Positions 60,701-64,000 of a stretch of DNA of 64,000 nt are shown one piece after another (the stretch's first letter is position 1; each line of letters opens with the position of its first letter). The notes under the pieces are model-generated. The model was given only the letters and a program-made list of their open reading frames with translations. It searched no databases and had not been told where the DNA came from. The DNA lies in assembly GCA_013399855.1 (NCBI GenBank), contig VXAY01007399.1:749034-813033 (forward strand). The letters are read 5' to 3'. A program made the translations under genes and the position numbers. This DNA is from Oxyruncus cristatus. Its lineage: Eukaryota > Chordata > Aves > Passeriformes > Cotingidae.

Positions 60701-63521
60701 AAACCCTCTTTCCTCCCTTCCAGGCAGAAAACACTTTCCTGGTCTTGAGTGTCTTCTCTTCAAGGCTGAGAACCGTTTAGGGTGGTGGCGCAAAACCAGA
60801 AGCGATCAAGTCCTTATCCTCACCAAGCTACAGTAGCCAGTCACGGAGATTTAAGCCGACATCTTTTATTGTGTGCTTGGCCCGTCTGCCAGCACATGCC
60901 CAGACAGTTCCTGAAGCTCAGCTCGCAGCATTAACTGCATAACAATAATTCAACAGCTTTGGAGCACATGCCCCTGCTCTGAGATACAGCAGCTTAAAAA
61001 CACTGACTTTGCTTCTGAAGAAAAGTGACCTCTGTACTGTGCACTTGAATTGTTCTGTATAAATGCACTGGTAGCCTTGAATGATGAGGAATGACTTTCA
61101 GGCAAAAAGGGGCATTTCATTCCCATTACCAGGGCTCCTGCTTACTTGTATGGTTTGGAAACAAGAACCAATGGCCCATTTGCCCTCTTTGCAGCCAGGT
61201 CCTTCTGCTTATGTTTTCATATGTGACCTGAGGTTGACTTTGCAGCTCACTTTATCTGGAATTAAGGTGTGAGAAGCAGTGTGAATCTCCCTTTGGCCCT
61301 GTCAGCCAGCACTTGCTTAGGGGCAAAGCTAAAGATTGTGTTCTTTAAAATGAGGGAAACTAAACATATATGAAGCTAACTACCTCTAGGGAAAGTGCAA
61401 GCAAGTAAACATTATTGATGCTGAGACCAGAGATTCCCGACTTAGAATCTGGTATATGTTTACTGAAGGACATTTTATAGGATGTTCCAATTAAGCTCAA
61501 CAATTTTATTTATGATGTGACTCTACCCAAGGGCAGCACACAGGCACATCAACATGACAAAAAGAAAAATACAGCAGCCATGTAAAATGTATTTACACAC
61601 AAATCCATCTGTTTTAATCAGCTTTAGAACAGACTGTTTTCCCTTGATCTCAGTAACAATACCCTGGAATTCACTAGCATTATAAAAATAACTAATAATT
61701 ATTTAATAGCAGGAGTGGCGTCTATCCAGGGTCTGAATGGAAATTGCACTCCAGGTTTCTATGTATGGATTAAGTTCTTGCTGTCAACAGCCAGCATTCC
61801 TTGTGTCTGCTCTCCTGTTCACCAGCTCCAGCACCACCTGGGTTCACAGGGAGTTGAGGATGGGGAACTTCAGTCATAAAGAGGGTAGGGACATGCCCTT
61901 TAGTGTGGATTTATCCTTGTAACCCTAGTCTGCCTTTATACTTGGTGGAGAAAAAGAGGCACCTCCGGAGAGCAGGTAACCTGCCTATGACCTGGACTGG
62001 ATGCTGGCAAGGCCTCTTTGCTCTTTATTGAGGACAGAGATGTTAAAGGGAAGCTTGACATTTTATAGTTAAATGACATAGATTCCAGATCCTAACGCCC
62101 AAAGAAATTGTTTCGTGGTGTCACTCTGGCTGAGGTGTTTGTCTCAGTAAAAAAAAGGAATGAAGTGGACCTTTATGCAGCTCATCAAAAAGGGAGGCAC
62201 GGGTATCCTTGGGCAGATGAACCAGGTTAAGATTCTGGCTCTGCTGCCTTATATGGTGGGAACTTTGCCATTGATTTCAGCAAAACCAGAATGGGCCAAG
62301 CTCTACCTTCCTCTCATCTTTCAGGACAGATGGGATCTTCTCCACACTCATCCGTCGGGGAACTGTGGCCACTGACAGCACCAAGAAGTGGTATATGTTT
62401 GATGGGCCAGTTGATGCTTTGTGGATTGAGAACATGAACACAGTACTAGATGACAATAAAAAGCTGTGCCTCAGCTCAGGGGAAATCATCAAGATGACAG
62501 AGGTAACTTATCCCTCTCGCTTTTGCTGCCTGCTGTCTGTACTCCTCCTTCCGGGAGCTGAAAGATGTATCAGAAGTGAACAAGTCCTTATCGTTCCTTT
62601 TGTTTTACAATTTCCAGAGCATGACCATGATGTTTGAAGTCCAGGATCTGGCTGTTGCTTCCCCTGCCACAGTGTCCCGCTGTGGCATGGTTTACCTGGA
62701 ACCCAGCATCTTGGGGCTGGAGCCCTTCGTTGAATGCTGGCTGAAAAATATCCCAGAAATTATGCAGCGCTTCTCACAGAAACTAGCATCCCTCTTCAAG
62801 AGATTCCTCAAGGTGAGCTACCATGCCATTTCCAGCCTTTCCAGGGCTTCAAGCTTGTCAGCTTGCATATCAACCAGCACAGGCTTGTCAAGGCCTGGAT
62901 TTAAATGCCCTTGTGGGAACAGTTCAGAGTACCAGCATACAAACTGCTCTGTGAATTTTCTGGGTTTAATAGAGTTTACTCACTGATCCCTGTAGTTGTG
63001 ACTTAGTCTTATTGGTCATTATAGTTTATTTTATTTCATTTTAAAATTATCTTCTGGACAAAATCATCCCATGTGCAGCTCCAGGGAGAAAGTTGTGCGA
63101 ACCTGTCTTGTTATTTCTGCTCTGCTGCTAAGCCATTATTGTAATGAGTAACACGGAGATGCAAAGGAAAGCTCCAAAAGGAGCAAATCACTTAACAGCA
63201 GTGATCCCACAAGATGCACATCACTGTTGTGCAGAACCAAAAGGCAGGCCCCAGAGGTTTCTTGGGGTTAAGACTGAGCCTAGGGGTTTATCCCTGCTAA
63301 ACATAGCATAAGGGAGACAAGGAGAAACCAGAACAAGAAGGCGAAACCAAAGACAGCTGTTCTGGATGGTGGCACGGAGCTGTTCCTGCCTTTTCTTACA
63401 GGACGCCATCGACTTTGTTCGGAACTCTGTGAAGGAGATAATTGCCTCAACAGATGGTAACCTCACAAGGAGCCTCCTCATGCTCTTGGAATGTTTGTTT
63501 CAGCCTTTCATTCCCATAAAG
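24567..63521 (+). CDS. DNAH1: Dynein axonemal heavy chain 1 (5' half, 38 coding exons, continues past the window)
   Basis: This gene encodes a heavy-chain ATPase of the ciliary and flagellar inner dynein arm. The 38 exons listed below all have GT-AG borders and compatible phases, and join to 2041 codons, about half of the roughly 4,260 residues usual for DNAH1. Residues 1-800 are the tail and about 800-1210 the N-terminal linker. AAA1 starts near 1479, with Walker A GPAGTGKT at 1536-1543, FDEFNR at 1587-1592 and the MNPGYAGR sensor at 1638-1645. AAA2 has GPTGSGKT at 1817-1824, WIENMN at 1910-1915 and SRCGM at 1956-1960. The short tail and the near-identity of AAA1 and AAA2 to remembered DNAH1 separate it from DNAH3, DNAH7 and DNAH12. 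The start ATG has a purine at -3 and G at +4, and an in-frame stop lies upstream at 24498. All key nucleotide-binding residues are present and no frameshift was found. Identity rests on recognition, not on a search. Confidence 0.93.
25331..25403 (+). CDS. DNAH1: DNAH1 coding exon 2
   Basis: Encodes residues 70-93, with codon 94 split. [14 protein letters not shown] matches the LLRQADLDKFTP region of DNAH1. Acceptor attccag|AG, donor AAAG|gtaaat. Phase 0 in, phase 1 out. Too short to stand out as an open frame, but it bridges exons 1 and 3 exactly. Confidence 0.85.
25781..25878 (-). mobile_element. CR1 LINE 3' end fragment, antisense to DNAH1
   Basis: CATAGAACCAGAGAATATCC, GAAAGGACCCACAAGGATCA and CAACTCCTGGCCCTGCACA form the reverse complement of an avian CR1 3' end. 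It lies in DNAH1 intron 2. Confidence 0.8.
27937..28111 (+). CDS. DNAH1: DNAH1 coding exon 3
   Basis: Encodes residues 94-151, with codon 152 split. Contains [15 protein letters not shown] and [13 protein letters not shown], both typical of the DNAH1 tail. Acceptor tcttag|TC, donor AGAG|gtaagt, phase 2 out. Preceded by the 2533 bp intron 2. Confidence 0.92.
28335..28380 (+). mobile_element. Possible short CR1 tail remnant
   Basis: AAGTGATCATTCCAGGTTCC followed by TTCCAACTGAAATGTTTTATG resembles the final bases of CR1 (GATGATC...CCTTCCAAC...TTCTATG). It is very short and could be chance. Confidence 0.3.
28522..28678 (+). CDS. DNAH1: DNAH1 coding exon 4
   Basis: Encodes residues 152-204, with [15 protein letters not shown] and FPIYLPLK. 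Acceptor aaacag|G, donor AAAG|gttaga, phase 0 out. Confidence 0.92.
29203..29335 (+). CDS. DNAH1: DNAH1 coding exon 5
   Basis: Encodes residues 205-248, with codon 249 split. [20 protein letters not shown] and [13 protein letters not shown] are nearly invariant in DNAH1. Acceptor tttttag|GT, donor CACG|gtaaag. Confidence 0.94.
30686..30847 (+). CDS. DNAH1: DNAH1 coding exon 6
   Basis: Encodes residues 249-302, with codon 303 split. Contains [19 protein letters not shown] and [15 protein letters not shown]. Acceptor ttctcag|AG, donor GAAG|gtgtgt. Confidence 0.94.
31386..31638 (+). CDS. DNAH1: DNAH1 coding exon 7
   Basis: Encodes residues 303-386, with codon 387 split. Contains [17 protein letters not shown] and [10 protein letters not shown], both DNAH1 tail landmarks. 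Acceptor ttcccag|GA, donor AGAG|gtaaag. The exon is noticeably richer in CpG than its flanks. Confidence 0.93.
32867..33024 (+). CDS. DNAH1: DNAH1 coding exon 8
   Basis: Encodes residues 387-439, with codon 440 split. [20 protein letters not shown] matches the DNAH1 tail. Acceptor taacag|C, donor AAAG|gtaggg. Confidence 0.92.
33853..34064 (+). CDS. DNAH1: DNAH1 coding exon 9
   Basis: Encodes residues 440-510. Contains [20 protein letters not shown] and [14 protein letters not shown]. Acceptor atgctag|GG, donor CAG|gtgagc, phase 0 out. Confidence 0.92.
35308..35597 (+). CDS. DNAH1: DNAH1 coding exon 10
   Basis: Encodes residues 511-606, with codon 607 split. Contains [20 protein letters not shown] and [15 protein letters not shown]. 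At 290 nt it is the longest exon found. Acceptor gccttag|GT, donor ACAT|gtaaga. Confidence 0.92.
36608..36758 (+). CDS. DNAH1: DNAH1 coding exon 11
   Basis: Encodes residues 607-657. Contains [17 protein letters not shown] and [10 protein letters not shown]. Acceptor accgcag|G, donor GCAG|gtgaac, phase 0 out. Confidence 0.92.
37334..37527 (+). CDS. DNAH1: DNAH1 coding exon 12
   Basis: Encodes residues 658-721, with codon 722 split. Contains [19 protein letters not shown] and [12 protein letters not shown]. Acceptor cttccag|TA, donor GTAAA|gtaagt. Confidence 0.92.
38559..38784 (+). CDS. DNAH1: DNAH1 coding exon 13
   Basis: Encodes residues 722-797. Contains [12 protein letters not shown] and [14 protein letters not shown], conserved in DNAH1. 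Acceptor tttacag|AG, donor GAAT|gtaagt, phase 0 out. Confidence 0.92.
39420..39539 (+). CDS. DNAH1: DNAH1 coding exon 14 (start of linker region)
   Basis: Encodes residues 798-837. [16 protein letters not shown] marks the beginning of the DHC_N2 linker region. Acceptor tcctgcag|AT, donor GGAG|gtagga, phase 0 both sides. Confidence 0.92.
40331..40413 (+). CDS. DNAH1: DNAH1 coding exon 15
   Basis: Encodes residues 838-864, with codon 865 split. [20 protein letters not shown] matches the family. At 83 nt it is the second shortest exon. Acceptor tgtgcag|CA, donor GACAA|gtgagc. Confidence 0.92.
41757..41845 (+). other. DNAH1: Extended polypyrimidine tract before DNAH1 exon 16
   Basis: About 80 nt of nearly uninterrupted C and T precede the acceptor at 41855. 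A second AG at 41849-41850 lies five bases upstream of the used AG; using it would shift the frame. Confidence 0.6.
41856..41997 (+). CDS. DNAH1: DNAH1 coding exon 16
   Basis: Encodes residues 865-912. Contains KWAASYWP and [20 protein letters not shown]. It is preceded by an unusually long pyrimidine tract (about 41757-41839). Acceptor gtgcag|GT, donor GCAG|gtatta, phase 0 out. Confidence 0.92.
42592..42717. repeat. A/C-rich low-complexity tract
   Basis: A long run of A and C with almost no G, in CAAA, CCAA and AAATAAA patterns, inside intron 16. A similar tract in reverse complement (G/T-rich) lies at about 14983-15108. Confidence 0.75.
43135..43290 (+). CDS. DNAH1: DNAH1 coding exon 17
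   Basis: Encodes residues 913-964. Contains [17 protein letters not shown] and [13 protein letters not shown] of the linker. Acceptor ttccag|CT, donor TGAT|gtaagt, phase 0 both sides. Confidence 0.93.
44230..44428 (+). CDS. DNAH1: DNAH1 coding exon 18
   Basis: Encodes residues 965-1030, with codon 1031 split. Contains [20 protein letters not shown] and [10 protein letters not shown], core linker motifs. Acceptor tccaaag|TA, donor CCAG|gtagat. Confidence 0.94.
46274..46527 (+). CDS. DNAH1: DNAH1 coding exon 19
   Basis: Encodes residues 1031-1115. Contains [20 protein letters not shown], the strongly conserved linker signature shared by axonemal dyneins, and [20 protein letters not shown]. 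Acceptor tgaaag|AC, donor AAAT|gtgagc, phase 0 out. Confidence 0.95.
47430..47642 (+). CDS. DNAH1: DNAH1 coding exon 20
   Basis: Encodes residues 1116-1186. Contains [19 protein letters not shown] and WENKLKMTQ. Acceptor gtttcag|TC, donor ACAG|gtattg, phase 0 both sides. Confidence 0.95.
49293..49457 (+). CDS. DNAH1: DNAH1 coding exon 21
   Basis: Encodes residues 1187-1241. Contains [20 protein letters not shown] and [15 protein letters not shown], hallmarks of the dynein linker. Acceptor cactag|GA, donor TGAG|gtatgt, phase 0. A CR1 element begins only about 120 nt downstream of its donor. Confidence 0.96.
49578..50344 (+). mobile_element. 5'-truncated CR1 LINE in DNAH1 intron 21
   Basis: The element starts at AAGGCCAAGTGCCGGGTCCT and ends in GATTCTATGATTCTATGA at 50327-50344, the terminal 8-bp repeats typical of avian CR1. 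Between 49717 and 50163 a frame encodes the C-terminal part of the CR1 reverse transcriptase, with [16 protein letters not shown] and [20 protein letters not shown]. Indels break the upstream frame, so it is inactive. It is in sense orientation to DNAH1 and appears much less decayed than the copy at 6.7 kb. Confidence 0.92.
50924..51045 (+). CDS. DNAH1: DNAH1 coding exon 22
   Basis: Encodes residues 1242-1281, with codon 1282 split. [20 protein letters not shown] is near invariant in axonemal dyneins. Acceptor gttaaag|GT, donor CCAG|gtaacc. Confidence 0.95.
51611..51716 (+). CDS. DNAH1: DNAH1 coding exon 23
   Basis: Encodes residues 1282-1317. [19 protein letters not shown] and [11 protein letters not shown] are diagnostic for dynein heavy chains. 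Acceptor cttgtag|G, donor ACGG|gtaggc. Confidence 0.96.
52797..52976 (+). CDS. DNAH1: DNAH1 coding exon 24
   Basis: Encodes residues 1318-1377. Contains [14 protein letters not shown] and [17 protein letters not shown]. Acceptor cattag|CT, donor AGAG|gtaaga, phase 0. Confidence 0.95.
53852..53992 (+). CDS. DNAH1: DNAH1 coding exon 25
   Basis: Encodes residues 1378-1424. Contains [20 protein letters not shown]. Acceptor gttttaag|AC, donor TCAG|gtatga, phase 0. Confidence 0.94.
54634..54797 (+). CDS. DNAH1: DNAH1 coding exon 26
   Basis: Encodes residues 1425-1478, with codon 1479 split. Contains [20 protein letters not shown] and [14 protein letters not shown], followed by FEWISQLR, which leads into AAA1. 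Acceptor cccccag|CT, donor TCAG|gttaga. Confidence 0.95.
55246..55359 (+). CDS. DNAH1: DNAH1 coding exon 27 (start of AAA1)
   Basis: Encodes residues 1479-1516, with codon 1517 split. [19 protein letters not shown] and [10 protein letters not shown] are the entry to the hydrolytic AAA1 module. Acceptor cattag|GT, donor ACAG|gtaagg. Confidence 0.96.
55983..56171 (+). CDS. DNAH1: DNAH1 coding exon 28 (AAA1 Walker A)
   Basis: Encodes residues 1517-1579, with codon 1580 split. Carries the AAA1 P-loop GPAGTGKT at 1536-1543 with the catalytic Lys1542 present, then [19 protein letters not shown]. Acceptor gtcatag|GT, donor CCAG|gtacag. Confidence 0.97.
57215..57320 (+). CDS. DNAH1: DNAH1 coding exon 29 (AAA1 Walker B)
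   Basis: Encodes residues 1580-1615. Walker B-type segment [10 protein letters not shown] has the Asp-Glu pair at 1588-1589. Also [16 protein letters not shown]. Acceptor gcccag|CT, donor GAGG|gtatgt, phase 0 out. Confidence 0.97.
58398..58511 (+). CDS. DNAH1: DNAH1 coding exon 30 (AAA1 sensor I)
   Basis: Encodes residues 1616-1653. Contains [19 protein letters not shown], the sensor I region with Asn1639. Acceptor tttccag|GT, donor GAAG|gtgagg, phase 0. Confidence 0.97.
58822..58971 (+). CDS. DNAH1: DNAH1 coding exon 31
   Basis: Encodes residues 1654-1703. [12 protein letters not shown] and ISLYSFGF are conserved AAA1 segments. Acceptor gtttcag|GC, donor CCAG|gtaggt, phase 0. Confidence 0.97.
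59467..59553 (+). CDS. DNAH1: DNAH1 coding exon 32
   Basis: Encodes residues 1704-1732. [19 protein letters not shown] closes AAA1. Acceptor ttccag|GA, donor TGAG|gtaaat. The following intron is only 93 bp. Confidence 0.96.
59647..59833 (+). CDS. DNAH1: DNAH1 coding exon 33
   Basis: Encodes residues 1733-1794, with codon 1795 split. [20 protein letters not shown] and [13 protein letters not shown] are near invariant. Acceptor cttgcag|GA, donor GATG|gtgaga. Confidence 0.96.
59947..60038 (+). CDS. DNAH1: DNAH1 coding exon 34 (AAA2 Walker A)
   Basis: Encodes residues 1795-1825. [18 protein letters not shown] carries the AAA2 P-loop at 1817-1824. The donor AAAG|gtacgg falls one residue after the motif. 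As I remember it, mammalian DNAH1 has Ser where Thr1824 stands; both fit the Walker A consensus. Confidence 0.95.
60536..60690 (+). CDS. DNAH1: DNAH1 coding exon 35
   Basis: Encodes residues 1826-1876, with codon 1877 split (Trp). [20 protein letters not shown] and [15 protein letters not shown] are AAA2 motifs. Acceptor ttttgcag|AG, donor AGTG|gtaaag. Confidence 0.96.
62325..62502 (+). CDS. DNAH1: DNAH1 coding exon 36 (AAA2 Walker B)
   Basis: Encodes residues 1877-1936. [20 protein letters not shown] contains the AAA2 Walker B-type segment, followed by [15 protein letters not shown]. Acceptor tttcag|GA, donor AGAG|gtaact, phase 0 out. Confidence 0.97.
62618..62812 (+). CDS. DNAH1: DNAH1 coding exon 37
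   Basis: Encodes residues 1937-2001. [20 protein letters not shown] and [14 protein letters not shown] are AAA2 sensor motifs. Acceptor tttccag|AG, donor CAAG|gtgagc, phase 0. Confidence 0.97.
63402..63521 (+). CDS. DNAH1: DNAH1 coding exon 38 (last complete exon)
   Basis: Encodes residues 2002-2041. [20 protein letters not shown] and [13 protein letters not shown] follow AAA2. Acceptor cttacag|GA, donor AAAG|gtagga, phase 0 out. The gene continues beyond the window. Confidence 0.95.
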
Positions 63522-63998
63522 GTAGGATTTTGCTACCTCTTTCACTATCATTTGTGTCTGTAACTCTTAAGGACACCAAGTCATGCAGAGGGTTAGTCAC
63601 CAGAGAAAAAGATGTTGGTGCAGAAAGGTCATGCTGTAGCTCATCTATGGGGCAGAAGTAATAAAACATCCTGCAAAGCACAGGTAAACTTGGCAGGATT
63701 ATGCTCTGCCCACTGAAGAAACAAAAGATAAGCTCCATGCCTACCAGGCTGGAGGGCAGAGGTTCACTTTTATTTATAGCAGAGGGAATTGGAGAATAAG
63801 TGGAAAGCAGAGATCAGAGCTGAGCAGCGATGCACTTCAGATTGCAGGTCCTTTGAGAATTAGTACTGAAGAAGGCTGGACAATTTTCAAATTAAAAACC
63901 TAAGACTAAATTCTTCTCCCAGCTCCTGTTGAGTGACGTTAGTTCAGCAAGGGGAGTCTCTCAAGTACACCAATAAAACAACAAATTTTCATCCACAG

Positions 63999-64000
63999 AA
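63999..64000 (+). other. DNAH1: Possible first bases of the next DNAH1 exon
   Basis: A pyrimidine-rich stretch ending in atccacag at 63998 looks like an acceptor, with two bases after it. A new exon in phase 0 is expected near here. Only two bases can be seen, so this is a guess. Confidence 0.25.

Larger units (their letters stand above)
46528..64000 (+). other. DNAH1: DNAH1 introns 19-38
   Basis: Intron 21 holds the CR1 element. Intron 23 has a CpG-rich block near 52630-52720. Intron 24 contains an AATC-type tract near 53775-53795. Intron 28 has an A16 run at 56357-56372. Intron 35 (60691-62324) is long compared with its neighbours. Introns 32, 33 and 36 are only 93-115 bp. Confidence 0.6.

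Overview
The window looks like vertebrate nuclear DNA, most likely from a bird. Its genes are split by GT-AG introns. CpG is scarce except for one GC-rich island near 20 kb. It carries CR1 LINE copies, one of which ends in the ATTCTATG repeats typical of avian CR1. No bacterial, plasmid or viral gene, rRNA, CRISPR array or operon was seen. The species cannot be named from the sequence alone.

One gene dominates: the 5' half of DNAH1, an axonemal inner-arm dynein heavy chain, on the + strand. I could place 38 coding exons between 24567 and 63521. They join without any phase conflict into 6123 nt, or 2041 codons, of one open reading frame. The order is N-terminal tail, linker (DHC_N2-type), AAA1 with Walker A GPAGTGKT and Walker B-type FDEFNR, then AAA2 with Walker [12 protein letters not shown]3-AAA6, the microtubule-binding stalk and the C-terminal domain must lie beyond 64000. 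The last two bases may already be the next exon.

Layout: 1-19.7 kb is non-coding as far as I can see. It holds a perfect palindromic RFX X-box (5232-5245), a degraded ancient amniote-type CR1 (about 6730-7400), a short CR1 3' fragment (about 9118-9296) and several low-complexity tracts. A 60-63 bp minisatellite (about 19758-19992) abuts a CpG island (about 19980-20790) with GC boxes and an RFX half-site, the best candidate for the DNAH1 promoter and first exon. 20.8-24.5 kb is non-coding. From 24.5 kb to the end the window holds DNAH1 exons and introns. The largest intronic insertion is a 5'-truncated CR1 in intron 21 (49578-50344).

DNAH1 is needed for motile cilia and sperm flagella, and ciliary genes are commonly driven by RFX factors. 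A full X-box upstream and a half-site in the CpG island therefore fit this gene, but the link is inference. I found no clear sign of an undescribed system. The most useful leads are the regulatory sites, a possible alternative N-terminus, an intronic hairpin and a CpG-rich intronic block.
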